A model generated the notes under the pieces. It saw nothing but the letters and a program-made list of their open reading frames with translations. It made no database searches and was not told the origin of the DNA. Shown one piece after another: positions 14,059 to 25,412 of a stretch of 64,000 nt of DNA (position 1 is its first letter; each line of letters begins with the position of its first letter). The stretch spans positions 7,597,245 to 7,661,244 of the forward strand of contig JABBOT010000007.1 of the NCBI GenBank assembly GCA_016165875.1. Reading direction: 5' to 3'. Source of the stretch: Acanthopleura granulata (Eukaryota; Mollusca; Polyplacophora; Chitonida; Chitonidae). The translations under genes were made by a program, and so were the position numbers.

Positions 14059-14529
14059 TTATTGTTTTACGTGCTCATAGCCACAAATGACGCCGGGAAC
14101 ATTCGATCATGGTACATGCACTTTATTCGCAGTACTTACACCATACTTACAAGGTACATGGATTTGATCTAAGTAGAGAAAAATGTGATTATCGGGAAAA
14201 AAACCCAATATTGTCATATTGTATTCAACGACCCCTGTTAATGCTTACATTTTCTATTTACCCCGAGTCTTGCTTGCAAGTAGCCTGACTTTATTTTATC
14301 CTGGAAGACTGTATGTTTACCTAATTCAGTTTAAATCTCCAAGTTGAGAGCTTGACAGAGTATTACTGTGGCCAGTTAGAATTGTACTCCTATAGCATGC
14401 CTTGGGTAAAGTGTCACGAGATGCAACCATGCAGTGTTTCTGAGTAACATGACAATAAATGCATAATGCTGTTGTGACTACACTTTATGCATGACCCTCT
14501 CCATCGTTACAATGTTAGTGTGTATATAT

Positions 14530-14822
14530 GTGCTAAATGTGATGACAGCACAGCACTTTCAATAATTCTAGGCCAATGACGTCTAATGAATTGCATTTAA
14601 CATCAATGTTTCTTGCCCAATTCTGCTTCAGCCATTGTAAGGGGAGTGTGTAAGTCGCTACTTCTTAAACACTTACATGAATAGTTCAAATAAAAACCTG
14701 ATTGAGGCAAAATGACACAAGGCTGGCTTTCACCGGCAATGTGTCACCATTTGTCAACTATCACACTGCCGTCGCTGCTCTGGTTTTGCTCTTCTGTGTT
14801 TTAGTCTTTAATATTTTAGTCT
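14530..14822 (+). repeat. DR-1 copy, near full length, left arm
   Basis: One of the most complete copies. Order of blocks: 'gctaaatgtgatgac', 'attctaggccaatgacgtct', 'attgcatttaacatca', 'aaggggagtgtgtaagt', 'acttcttaaacacttac', 'ttcaccggcaatgtg', 'caactatcacactgccgtc', 'gctctggttttgctct', 'tttaatatt'. No terminal inverted repeats or target duplication are evident. Mirror copy: 25118-25412. Confidence 0.85.
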
Positions 14823-15286
14823 CATCCACCATACGCTTATTATATGTGATAAAGGCCGGAGTAAAGGATGAAGCAGTATCAATGCCCTAAAGCGTTTACA
14901 TGCAATCTTCACTTTGTACATTCGCCACACAAAACCCAATATTTCAAAAATAATTTGACTAGATTTCAACAGGACGAAATTATCAAACTGTTACCAAGGC
15001 TTGTTTTTTTTTTCCTGAAAAGTGAACAATGTAGTTATCGTATTGATAGCACAGAATTTCTACCAGGTTATCGGCACTTAATAACTTAAGACCAATCTGA
15101 AAACATGATTTATCAAAATGTCAAGTCGAACCACGTTGATTCTGGTCTCAAAATTTCAGTCCTCAACTTGTTTCAGGATACAGACGGAATCGTCTGTTGT
15201 GTGTGCAGGTTACATCTTCTTCTTACATGGATCCCCTGAGTTATGTGGAAAGCAGAGGGGTCGTTTGTTGGGTGAACTCTAGAGGA

Positions 15287-16207
15287 CTAGCAGCGAAATA
15301 CCATATTCTTCAACGCTTCTTTGAAATATTTGATACGAAAGCCGTAAATCACAGGGTTAACCGCATAGCTGATGTACAGCAAGCAGGAAAGAACTTGGTC
15401 AGAGGATGTTTCTGACGTGTCATCTTTAAAGACGGAAATTATATACAGTGCCAAAGGAGAGGCCAGAAAACTTATGAAGTAAACACATAGCAAAAGGCAA
15501 AGTGTGACAAACGTTTTTCTCTCCCTTGTGTTTTTCAAATTCAACCGGAAAGAATTCCGACGCATAAACCTGACAAGGTTTGCGTAAAACCCAACACCTA
15601 ATGTGAAGTATATGACACTTAGCACAAAAAAGATATAGCTTTGAAGCCTTCTTGTCCCTGTTACATCTGATCTAACGTCACAGTATGCCGTAGTCATGTC
15701 CACAGGTTTCTCCGCAAAACGGGCTACTAGCACAACAATTATTATGGCGACAATCAAACCCACGGCAACGTACACCAGTACACGTCCTTTGCTGAACCAT
15801 ATATTGTACACAATTTTGGTCCTTGTCACGAGGTAGTACCGGTTGCAGCTTATGAGGCACTGCGCCTGAATAGACAGATGCGGAAGAAAGCAGAACAGCC
15901 TCACCTCCATCTGACAGGAAACCACGGACGACGTCCCCTCTGTCAGGCTCAAGTTCCAGGGAATAGTCAGACCGCACACCAACATGTCCACCACGGCCAG
16001 ATGACCAAGGAGACAGTCCGAGAGAGTCCGTGGCCCTCTCTTCTTTGAAAGGGAAAGAATGAACAGGAAATTACTAAGTGTTCCGAACACGGATATGCAG
16101 CTCCCCAATGCAATGTGTAGCCGCGTGCCGTTGGCGCTTTCGTTATGAATCGCCTGAAGGATGTTGGAGACGTTCTGAATTGCAGCATTGGAGTAATTGC
16201 CCGCCAT
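15287..16207 (-). CDS. class A GPCR, duplicate copy 1 (306 aa, intronless)
   Basis: A seven-helix rhodopsin-type receptor in one uninterrupted frame, expected at the plasma membrane; ligand and G protein are unknown. The ATG at 16207 has A at -3 and G at +4, and gives a short N-terminus with sequons at N4, N12, N22 and N26. Key positions: N46 (1.50), D74 (2.50), C98 (3.25) pairing with C176 in ECL2, NRY 122-124 instead of DRY, P251 (6.50) with A249 where the CWxP tryptophan should be, and NPVIY 284-288. W4.50 is also missing (G150). ICL3 is short, and the tail ends at C306 after helix 8. It differs from the copy at 23736 only at 131 (K/R), 203 (L/V) and 259 (V/F). NRY also occurs in melatonin and Moody/Tre1-type receptors, but I cannot place it within either. 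A chemoreceptor role is inference. Confidence 0.93.
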   Translation of the reverse strand: MAGNYSNAAIQNVSNILQAIHNESANGTRLHIALGSCISVFGTLSNFLFILSLSKKRGPRTLSDCLLGHLAVVDMLVCGLTIPWNLSLTEGTSSVVSCQMEVRLFCFLPHLSIQAQCLISCNRYYLVTRTKIVYNIWFSKGRVLVYVAVGLIVAIIIVVLVARFAEKPVDMTTAYCDVRSDVTGTRRLQSYIFFVLSVIYFTLGVGFYANLVRFMRRNSFRLNLKNTRERKTFVTLCLLLCVYFISFLASPLALYIISVFKDDTSETSSDQVLSCLLYISYAVNPVIYGFRIKYFKEALKNMVFRC

Positions 16208-16396
16208 AGTGGTTGTATTCGTACTAGCCTGTTCCCTTGGCCAATCACGCTGTTACCCTCACCTTTGCTGTTCTTCACACAGTGGAATGTGAGGCAGTGT
16301 AGTTTTATCGCTAGTTTTTCATTGAAGTACAGATATCTACTAAGGTTAGCAGTTACCCCCGGGCACTGTCACTGATGAATAAGGTATCTCTGGTAT

Positions 16397-16404
16397 GTTT
16401 TATA
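16397..16404 (-). promoter_or_regulatory. possible TATA box of GPCR copy 1
   Basis: TATAAAAC on the minus strand, about 190 bp upstream of the start codon. The identical site lies at the mirrored position in the right arm, which is expected from recent duplication and so adds no evidence of function. The transcription start is unknown, so this is a weak call. Confidence 0.25.
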
Positions 16405-17790
16405 GTGTTACTCTTTCCTTCAGATTACAAGTAGTCCCTAATTACCAGTCATCCAAAATTCCTTTTTTTCTCGCTGTGGCTTGAAGTGCATTCGTCCAAT
16501 CCCATCTCGGCAAATAATTTCACCTGTGGACAAAAGTGGTAAATAATCCGATTTCATGTCAAAGAGTATTGTAGAAGTAAAATCAAATTCATCTGTGTTT
16601 ACATAAAGAAAATTATTAACTCTAGCGTTTTAATGAATAGTTCGATACGGGTTAGCCGAAGATTAGTCATACTGTCATCGGTTGGCTATAAGCGGTAGTC
16701 ACCTTGTCACGCAATGACAGCGATGATTGAATGACTAATCGATCCTTATCTTGTCTCTGAGTCTATTTTGGTCAACAGGTTTATCATTCATTGTTTACAA
16801 ATTCGAACCAGTTTCATATCAACTGACAATGCGTGTTTCCTAATTTTAGTGTAACGTGGAGGGTGGTGGTGGGGGAGATACTGAACTATTATCTCAACCC
16901 TAAAAACCAGTGTTAAGGAGTGGCATGGTCCCCGGGAGCTCTTGCCTTACACATAGACGGAGACATATTTTATGGGATATTTGGTAGCTAAAATTATGGT
17001 AGGAAGCCGAGACAAACTGTCCTTTCGTGAGAAACTATATGGTGGCGGGATCTTAGGGCAGTAAAAGTTCAATCTGAATTGGCGAAGGTTCAGACGCGGC
17101 CTAGAATCTGGAAGTTCCAGTTTTTCTCATAGCTATAGGCGCGTTTTAAGTAATTATGGGAGGCTAGAATTAGCTTAGAAAACCTAGGAATAATGCGTAT
17201 TAATTTTGTCCCTTTCATACCAAACGTCTCACAATACTGGCATGTTAAATCGGTAGAAGAGCATGTACAATGTCTCAGTTTTCTAGTCTAAGGCAGCCTG
17301 GGTCAGAAGGCAGCTCAACTATATATACTATCCCAGCCATATAGGTAATGTCCAGGGGCTTTTCAGATAGCTGGAGACCCATTTTAGACCATTTTGGTTA
17401 GTAAAATCTTGATGGAAAACCCAGACAAAAGTTATATATTCCAGTTTTTCAGTGGAATGTCTTAACTTGCTGTGAAACAAAATCAGCGTAACTGTACTAT
17501 ATTCCAGCCCCTTTGAGGCCCCTAGACCCCAGAGACGCTAGTGTCTCAGCTCAACTGGGATATATATTTGATTAGCGACACCATATGTACTGAAATAGTT
17601 CACGATTTGGATACTGATGTTAGAACATTCACTTGGTCTTTTCGTCATCATTAAAATCTGTTGACTGCTTCCCTTTGCATGAATCCGTTCTAAGTTTTAT
17701 AGACAAAGAAGTTAATTAAGAATCCACCTTGCTTCCAATGTGGTGACTTTGTACGCGGGAAATGTTCTCCTGTTTCAAAAGAGTGTAAAA
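16405..17790. other. GPCR upstream region, left arm
   Basis: Non-coding in all frames, yet nearly identical to its mirror at about 22150-23535. It has several loosely similar short pieces ('tatattccag', 'ttccagtttttc') but no regular period. High identity with no coding capacity points to a recent duplication or ongoing gene conversion rather than selection on protein. Confidence 0.6.
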
Positions 17791-17795
17791 TGTGA

Positions 17796-18183
17796 TTGGT
17801 TGTCGACCTCGTAACTTCGGCTACAGAAAAACAACATGATTGGAATCGATGTGTGTTAATGATAACACAAATGCATTTCTATCATCACTGGTTTGAAGTG
17901 AAACAATGGCTTTACAAGTATGGTTCTGGAGTGAGCAGTGTTGAAGCCGTGGTTGAAATTATTCAATGGAAACGTCATTTGGCATCTCGAAAAGCGTTTC
18001 ACGTCAATATCGGTTGTATCGGCCGTGTACCTGGATGACAGCCTGAACCGTTCTCCTCATATCACCTGTCAGCTTCCTGATGTTTTGGCCTGCAATGAGC
18101 CCCGGTTGCAACCTTCACGTGCAAGCAAGGATCCTCCTGTACATGGCAGAGCCCAACTTGAAGGTGCCTTGCTTGAGGAATGA
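17796..18183 (+). other. possible gene remnant, left arm, function unknown
   Basis: Two overlapping frames (17796-18038 and 17938-18183) look more protein-like than random, with Trp/His/Tyr-rich stretches such as MHFYHHWFEVKQWLYKYG and later a Pro/Arg-rich part in the other frame. The same two frames, almost unchanged, occur at 21759-22146 in the right arm, but recent duplication alone would preserve them. A real reading would need a frameshift near 18000. I recognise no family. It may be a decayed exon. Confidence 0.25.
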
Positions 18184-18692
18184 CAGCGTCTTCCCCTTCA
18201 GAGTTAATTATATTTTCAAAACTTAGGCCACCTTCCCAAGTTAATTTTTCCTTTAAAGACAACAATGTTGATCAACTTATATCCGCAAACACTTAGATGT
18301 CTTATTTAACAGAAATGGTATCTGAGGCAGTCATATAGAAAATGTTATTGTAAATGACATTTCCTAAAATTTGAACGTGCAAAAAGCGATAACTTTAGAA
18401 CACGTTAACCCAAAGTGAATGACATTTAATTTTGAACACATTTCCAACTTAACACCACGGTGGCACAGTATTATATATAATAACTTCAATGAAAGAGAAT
18501 TTGTACAGGATCAAAATTACTAGTACTATAGAATGTGACTGTGTGTTTGAACTCAGAGTAATATATTTTGTCTTCTATGAGTGGGCCAAGAATACCTACC
18601 TATTAACAACAACAGGATGCACCAAGGATATCGCTCAAACCATCATAAATTTGGTTCTGGAGTAAAGCCAAATGGTTAAAGTGACGATCCGC

Positions 18693-19828
18693 CTTTCCTT
18701 GGAGTCGATGGTATCCTTCGTTTTGGAAAAGTCCAACCCGTAATTTAATCCAAATCGCACACCACCCCCTTAAAGCAGTGTCCACACGCTTGCGTGGAAG
18801 AATCAATTGTTGTAAAACAGCCCCAACTCGACAAGGGCCCTTCACCCAATAAATGTTAGAAGACCCGCAAGGATACACTGTTTTCGATAACAGCAGTGGT
18901 GTGCGAATTGGATATGATCGCAAAATAGACTTTTCCAAAAGAAAGGATTACATCAGCTTGCAAAAGCGGTGATTCCTCATGGCAGAATAAAAAGCTTACT
19001 AAAGATTGCTCAGCCATTGTCATTTTAATTTTTCCAATAATTTCCAAACATACTGTTCGTAACTTTTGTATTCTTATTCATGTGTCTTCATGACTTATTT
19101 TTTCGGTAATATATCTTCTTATCTTATTTTCTTAGAATTCCTATAGTCCTATGTTACATGTTTTACTCTAAATTCAATGTATTAATACTTACTTGACGTA
19201 GTCGTCGATGACGAAATCACGGTACTGAGGGTCGAGGCAACTAACAGCCAAACACCACTTTGTTCACAGCCTTAGACGCCGAGTTCTACCTGCGTCGGCG
19301 CCAAGCTCCGCAACTAACATCGTACACCACGTGTACAACCTTTGTACAATTGTTACCAGACAGGCTTACACAAGACACATTTACGCCTCAGTGACTTCAA
19401 ACTGCTTGTCTGGGGTAGAGAGCAACATGTGATAATTACACATGAGTGGCACTTATCCACATTATTGTCTCCTCACTTATATAACCGCCATCTCAAATTT
19501 CTCCATGATGAATGTTGAAAATAGCAGATAGGAAAAGCAGCTTTATAACTTTAGAAGTGCTGTACACGAGTAGTAGAAAGAACTGAAAACTTTGTCTAAA
19601 GGCATAGGTTATTTTTTACAGATGTATTTTTATTGAATTGAATGGATTCAAATGCCTGGATTGTAAAGTGGGTTTTGCTGGGATCGTATAGTCATCAGTA
19701 GCTTTTCACCTTCCCTAAAGCAAACCATGGAGGTAACATACCTCGATGAACAAATATTTAATGTTTAATTAGCTTTCTTTTTCTTGTGAGGTCAATCCAT
19801 AAGAATTCTATTCTGACCTAAGGGATTC
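18693..19828. other. spacer between inverted arms, left part
   Basis: Single-copy in this window and non-coding; several short frames have no motif. It shows no further homology to the right side of the spacer once the arms end. Confidence 0.5.
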
Positions 19829-20080
19829 ATTTATCATATTTATTAGATTAGTGTTTTATGTCGTACTCAACAATATTTCACTATTATGGCGGCGGCCAGC
19901 ATTGTGATGGGAGGAAACCTGGCAGAGCCCGGGGAAAACCCACGATCAACCAAAGATTGCTGACCGATTACACGTGCCATGATACGACCGGAGAGGAAGC
20001 CATCGTGAGCTAGGATTGATCTCATAGCGGTGACATTTGTGTGAGGCACCTGGGTCGTTACGCTGCACTAGCGCATGTGA
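19829..20080 (-). mobile_element. SINE-A in spacer, reverse orientation
   Basis: Reverse-strand SINE-A nearly reaching its tRNA head: 'gtgttttatgtcgtactcaa', 'gcggcggccagcattgtg', 'gggaggaaacctggcaga', 'ccggagaggaagcca', then head residues near 'ctgcactagcgcatg'. It sits tail-outward from the plus-strand copy at 20148, so the pair forms a small inverted repeat inside the loop of the large one. Confidence 0.85.
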
Positions 20081-20147
20081 TGTTAAGTTAACGCCTGCAG
20101 CCTTGTGCTACTAGGTGAACCAGCTAGCCTCTCTGGCCAAGTATAGA

Positions 20148-20312
20148 GTGGTGAGTTCAAGTCCGGTCGTGCTTGGGAGCCTATGTCTGCAACCTGCCGA
20201 CGTTAGTGGTCTAACCCAGTTTCCTCTCACCATAATGCTGGCCGCCATCGTGTAAGTGGAATATTCTTGAGCATGGCGTAAAATACCAATCAAATAAACA
20301 AATAAATAAATA
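20148..20312 (+). mobile_element. SINE-A in spacer, forward orientation
   Basis: Plus-strand SINE-A from 'gtgagttcaagtccgg' to 'ataatgctggccgcc', 'attcttgagcatggcgta' and an (AAATA)n tail. The head upstream of 20148 is too diverged to place. Confidence 0.85.
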
Positions 20313-20807
20313 CTAGATAAATCATCCTTATTGGTAAATTGTTCGTAGACCGGCAGCAGAGACTTCATTTAAAAGAACACATTGTTGATGACATCATCAG
20401 GTGTCAGTGAAATCAATAAGAGTTGACACCTTACGTGTGGAAACTTCTCCACAGTCGAAAAATATCCCGTATACCGCGGTGCAGGCTGTTTGACTTGTTT
20501 CGGTAAAATGTTAAATGCATTCACTAAATTATTAAACGCCAATGACTTCAGGGTCTTTTCTCCTTGGAGGAATAAAGTATTGGCGCTGAACGCCACATAT
20601 AGGCTCGAGTTCAACTAGGTCACACTGAAAACAGTTTGATATTCCTTCAACATACTATACATCTAAAAGAGAGTTCCGGACAGCAGGATTGAAAACAACT
20701 GATCAGTGTCTATGGGTAACTGTTTGAAAAAAATGCCTGAGTATGTTCAAACGCTCCAGGAAAAGATCAAATGCTAAGAAGGCGGCTCGTCACCACAGAA
20801 TAAAAGG
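20313..20807. other. spacer between inverted arms, right part
   Basis: No gene or repeat seen. It ends where weak homology to the left arm begins (about 20808). Confidence 0.5.
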
Positions 20808-21249
20808 CTTAAGTGGATCGTTTCTTTAACCATTTTATGATGGTTTGAGCGATATCCTTGGTGCATCCTGTTGTTGTTAATAGGTAGGTATTCTTGGCCC
20901 ACTCATAGAAGACAAAATATATTACTCTGAGTACAAACACACAGTCACATTCTATAGTACTAGTAATTTTGATCCTGTACAAATTCTCTTTCATTGAAGT
21001 TATTATATATAATACTGTGCCACCGTGGTGTTAAGTTGGAAATGTGTTCAAAATTAAATGTCATTCACTTTGGGTTAACGTGTTCTAAAGTTATCGCTTT
21101 TTGCACGTTCAAATTTTAGGAAATGTCATTTACAATAACATTTTCTATATGACTGCCTCAGATACCATTTCTGTTAAATAAGACATCTAAGTGTTTGCGG
21201 ATATAAGTTGATCAACATTGTTGTCTTTAAAGGAAAAATTAACTTGGGA

Positions 21250-21710
21250 CGGTGGCCTAAGTTTTGAAAATATAATTAACTCTGAAGGGGAAGACGCTGT
21301 CATTCCTCAAGCAAGGCACCTTCAAGTTGGGCTCTGCCATGTACAGGTGGAGTAGGCTTCAGGCTGTCATCCAGGTACACGGCCGATACACCGTATATTG
21401 ACGTGAAACGCTTTTCGAGATACCAAATGACGTTTTCATTGAGTAATTTCAACCACGGCTTCAACACTGCTCACTCCAGAACCATACTTGTAAAACCATT
21501 GTTTCACATCAAGCCAGTGGTGATAGAAACCCATTTGTGTTTAACATACCAAACTGGAACGTCGTCCGTGGTTTCCTGTCAGATGGAGACGAGGCTGTTC
21601 TGCTTCTCTCCGCATCTCTTTACGCAGGCGCAGTGCCTCATAAGCTGCAAACGCTATTTCCTCTTGAGAAGGTCCGAATTCGTGTACAATATATGGTTCA
21701 GCAAAGGACG
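21250..21710 (+). repeat. partial tandem duplication inside right arm
   Basis: The sequence beginning 'ggtggcctaagttttgaaaa' occurs at 21250 and again at 21711, but only once in the left arm (about 18231, reversed). The first unit is an internally deleted copy of 21711-22083, then joins the GPCR fragment. The junction 'ggacggtggcc' closes the unit. Confidence 0.85.
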
Positions 21711-21712
21711 GT
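21555..21712 (+). pseudogene. fragment of a third GPCR paralogue (TM3 region)
   Basis: In-frame piece of about 52 residues corresponding to residues 91-142 of the intact duplicates. It runs from the GTSSVVSCQM segment through CLISC-KRY, where the intact genes have CLISC-NRY, to YNIWFSKGR. It covers only the TM3 cysteine, TM3 and ICL2. By eye about 18 of 158 bases differ from either intact copy, far more than the copies differ from each other, so its source was an older paralogue rather than either arm's gene. The open frame 21403-21726 that contains it is a chance fusion with flanking DNA. Confidence 0.85.
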
Positions 21713-21758
21713 GGCCTAAGTTTTGAAAATATAATTAACTCTGAAGGGGAAGACGCTG

Positions 21759-22146
21759 TCATTCCTCAAGCAAGGCACCTTCAAGTTGGGCTCTGCCATG
21801 TACAGGAGGATCCTTGCTTGCACGTGAAGGTTGCAACCGGGGCTCATTGCAGGCCAAAACATCAGGAAGCTGACAGGTGATATGAGGAGAACGGTTCAGG
21901 CTGTCATCCAGGTACACGGCCGATACAACCGATATTGACGTGAAACGCTTTTCGAGATGCCAAATGACGTTTCCACTGAATAATTTCAACCACGGCTTCA
22001 ACACTGCTCACTCCAGAACCATACTTGTAAAGCCATTGTTTCACTTCAAACCAGTGATGATAGAAATGCATTTGTGTTATCATTAACACACATCGATTCC
22101 AATCATGTTGTTTTTCTGTAGCCGAAGTTACGAGGTCGACAACCAA
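21759..22146 (-). other. possible gene remnant, right arm, function unknown
   Basis: Mirror of 17796-18183. Both overlapping frames are kept, with one visible base change that swaps N for S in the second frame. No family is recognised. Confidence 0.25.
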
Positions 22147-23538
22147 TCACATTTTACACTCTTTTGAAACAGGAGAACATTTCCCGCGTACAAAGTCTCC
22201 ACATTGGAAGCAAGGTGGATTCTTAATTAACTTCTTTGTCTATAAAACTTAGAACGGATTCATGCAAAGGGAAGCAGTCAACAGATTTTAATGATGACGA
22301 AAAGACCAAGTGAATGTTCTAACATCAGTATCCAAATCGTGAACTATTTCAGTACATATGGTGTCGCTAATCAAATATATATCCCAGTTGAGCTGAGACA
22401 CTAGCGTCTCTGGGGTCTAGGGGCCTCAAAGGGGCTGGAATATAGTACAGTTACGCTGATTTTGTTTCACAGCAAGTTAAGACATTCCACTGAAAAACTG
22501 GAATATATAACTTTTGTCTGGGTTTTCCATCAAGATTTTACTAACCAAAATGGTCTAAAATGGGTCTCCAGCTATCTGAAAAGCCCCTGGACATTACCTA
22601 TATGGCTGGGATAGTATATATAGTTGAGCTGCCTTCTGACCCAGGCTGCCTTAGACCAGAAAACTGAGACATTGTACATGCTCTTCTACCGATTTAACAT
22701 GCCAGTATTGTGAGACGTTTGGTATGAAAGGGACAAAATTAATACGCATTATTCCTAGGTTTTCTAAGCTAATTCTAGCCTCCCATAATTACTTAAAACG
22801 CGCCTATAGCTATGAGAAAAACTGGAACTTCCAGATTCTAGGCCGCGTCTGAACCTTCGCCAATTCAGATTGAACTTTTACTGCCCTAAGATCCCGCCAC
22901 CATATAGTTTCTCACGAAAGGACAGTTTGTCTCGGCTTCCTACCATAATTTTAGCTACCAAATATCCCATAAAATATGTCTCCGTCTATGTGTAAGGCAA
23001 GAGCTCCCGGGGACTATGCCACTCCTTAACACTGGTTTTTAGGGTTGGGATAATAGTTCAGTATCTCCCCCACCACCACCCTCCACGTTACACTAAAATT
23101 AGGAAACACGCATTGTCAGTTGATATGAAACTGGTTCGAATTTGTAAACAATGAATGATAAACCTGTTGACCAAAATAGACTCAGAGACAAGATAAGGAT
23201 CGATTAGTCATTCAATCATCGCTGTCATTGCGTGACAAGGTGACTACCGCTTATAGCCAACCGATGACAGTATGACTAATCTTCGGCTAACCCGTATCGA
23301 ACTATTCATTAAAACGCTAGAGTTAATAATTTTCTTTATGTAAACACAGATGAATTTGATTTTACTTCTACAATACTCTTTGACATGAAATCGGATTATT
23401 TACCACTTTTGTCCACAGGTGAAATTATTTGCCGAGATGGGATTGGACGAATGCACTTCAAGCCACAGCGAGAAAAAAAAGGAATTTTGGATGACTGGTA
23501 ATTAGGGACTACTTGTAATCTGAAGGAAAGAGTAACAC

Positions 23539-23546
23539 TATAAAAC
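23539..23546 (+). promoter_or_regulatory. possible TATA box of GPCR copy 2
   Basis: TATAAAAC about 190 bp upstream of the ATG at 23736, mirrored at 16397-16404. Weak call without transcript data. Confidence 0.25.
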
Positions 23547-23735
23547 ATACCAGAGATACCTTATTCATCAGTGACAGTGCCCGGGGGTAACTGCTAACCT
23601 TAGTAGATATCTGTACTTCAATGAAAAACTAGCGATAAAACTACACTGCCTCACATTCCACTGTGTGAAGAACAGCAAAGGTGAGGGTAACAGCGTGATT
23701 GGCCAAGGGAACAGGCTAGTACGAATACAACCACT

Positions 23736-24656
23736 ATGGCGGGCAATTACTCCAATGCTGCAATTCAGAACGTCTCCAACATCCTTCAGGCGATTCATAA
23801 CGAAAGCGCCAACGGCACGCGGCTACACATTGCATTGGGGAGCTGCATATCCGTGTTCGGAACACTTAGTAATTTCCTGTTCATTCTTTCCCTTTCAAAG
23901 AAGAGAGGGCCACGGACTCTCTCGGACTGTCTCCTTGGTCATCTGGCCGTGGTGGACATGTTGGTGTGCGGTCTGACTATTCCCTGGAACTTGAGCCTGA
24001 CAGAGGGGACGTCGTCCGTGGTTTCCTGTCAGATGGAGGTGAGGCTGTTCTGCTTTCTTCCGCATCTGTCTATTCAGGCGCAGTGCCTCATAAGCTGCAA
24101 CCGGTACTACCTCGTGACAAGGACCAGAATTGTGTACAATATATGGTTCAGCAAAGGACGTGTACTGGTGTACGTTGCCGTGGGTTTGATTGTCGCCATA
24201 ATAATTGTTGTGCTAGTAGCCCGTTTTGCGGAGAAACCTGTGGACATGACTACGGCATACTGTGACGTTAGATCAGATGTAACAGGGACAAGAAGGCTTC
24301 AAAGCTATATCTTTTTTGTGCTAAGTGTCATATACTTCACAGTAGGTGTTGGGTTTTACGCAAACCTTGTCAGGTTTATGCGTCGGAATTCTTTCCGGTT
24401 GAATTTGAAAAACACAAGGGAGAGAAAAACGTTTGTCACACTTTGCCTTTTGCTATGTGTTTACTTCATAAGTTTTCTGGCCTCTCCTTTGGCGCTGTAT
24501 ATAATTTCCTTCTTTAAAGATGACACGTCAGAAACATCCTCTGACCAAGTTCTTTCCTGCTTGCTGTACATCAGCTATGCGGTTAACCCTGTGATTTACG
24601 GCTTTCGTATCAAATATTTCAAAGAAGCGTTGAAGAATATGGTATTTCGCTGCTAG
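23736..24656 (+). CDS. class A GPCR, duplicate copy 2 (306 aa, intronless)
   Basis: Mirror copy of the gene at 15287-16207 and divergently oriented to it, with about 7.5 kb between the start codons. The frame is intact and the motifs are the same: N46, D74, C98/C176, NRY 122-124, A249 in place of the TM6 tryptophan, P251, NPVIY 284-288. Differences from copy 1 are R131, V203 and F259, all conservative or outside core motifs, so both genes are likely functional. At least 190 bp upstream and several kb beyond are shared, so expression may also be shared. Ligand unknown. Confidence 0.93.
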   Translation: MAGNYSNAAIQNVSNILQAIHNESANGTRLHIALGSCISVFGTLSNFLFILSLSKKRGPRTLSDCLLGHLAVVDMLVCGLTIPWNLSLTEGTSSVVSCQMEVRLFCFLPHLSIQAQCLISCNRYYLVTRTRIVYNIWFSKGRVLVYVAVGLIVAIIIVVLVARFAEKPVDMTTAYCDVRSDVTGTRRLQSYIFFVLSVIYFTVGVGFYANLVRFMRRNSFRLNLKNTRERKTFVTLCLLLCVYFISFLASPLALYIISFFKDDTSETSSDQVLSCLLYISYAVNPVIYGFRIKYFKEALKNMVFRC

Positions 24657-25117
24657 TCCTCTAGAGTTCACCCAACAAACGACCCCTCTGCTTTCCACAT
24701 AACTCAGGGGATCCATGTAAGAAGAAGATGTAACCTGTACACACAACAGACGATTCCGTCTGTATCCTGAAACAAGTTGAGGACTGAAATTTTGAGACCA
24801 GAATCAACGTGGTTCGACTTGACATTTTGATAAATCATGTTTTCAGATTGGTCTTAAGTTATTAAGTGCCGATAACCTGGTAGAAATTCTGTGCTATCAA
24901 TACGATAACTACATTGTTCACTTTTCAGAAAAAAAAACAAGCCTTGGTAACAGTTTGATAATTTCGTCCTTTGGAAATCTAGTGAAATTATTTTTGAAAT
25001 ATTGGGTTTTGTGTGGCGAATGTACAAAGTGAAGATTGCATGTAAACGCTTTAGGGCATTGATACTGTTTCATCCTTTACTCCGGCCTTTATCACATATA
25101 ATAAGCGTATGGTGGAT

Positions 25118-25412
25118 GAGACTAAAATATAAAAGACTAAAACACAGAAGAGCAAAACCAGAGCACCGACGGCAGTGTGATAGTTGACAAATGGTGACAC
25201 ATTGCCGGTGAAAGCCAGCCTTGTGTCATTTTGCCTCAATCAGATTTTTATTTGAACTATTCATGTAAGTGTTTAAGAAGTAGCGACTTACACACTCCCC
25301 TCACAATGGCTGAAGCAGAATTGGGCAAGAAACATTGATGTTAAATGCAATTCATTAGACGTCATTGGCCTAGAATTATTGAAAGTGCTGTGCTGTCATC
25401 ACATTTAGCACA
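25118..25412 (-). repeat. DR-1 copy, near full length, right arm
   Basis: Mirror of 14530-14822 with small differences. It lies about 460 bp downstream of GPCR copy 2. Confidence 0.85.

Larger units (their letters stand above)
12321..18692 (+). repeat. left arm of large inverted duplication (about 6.4 kb)
   Basis: This segment is repeated in reverse complement at about 20808-27456. Identity looks near 99% by eye over the GPCR gene and its upstream region and somewhat lower toward the outer end. The outer edge is a SINE-A remnant starting 'tggctatcatacaatg', with the mirror 'cattgtatgatagcca' at 27441-27456. The inner edge decays around 18645-18692, where only this arm has a roughly 20-bp insertion. 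Private to this arm is the 37-bp minisatellite at 13262-14058. Arms with private substitutions and insertions argue against a simple hairpin or assembly artefact. Confidence 0.93.

Noticed and set aside
21403..21726. 107-residue GPCR-like gene
   Set aside because: It is a chance fusion of flanking DNA with a truncated receptor piece covering only the TM3 region.
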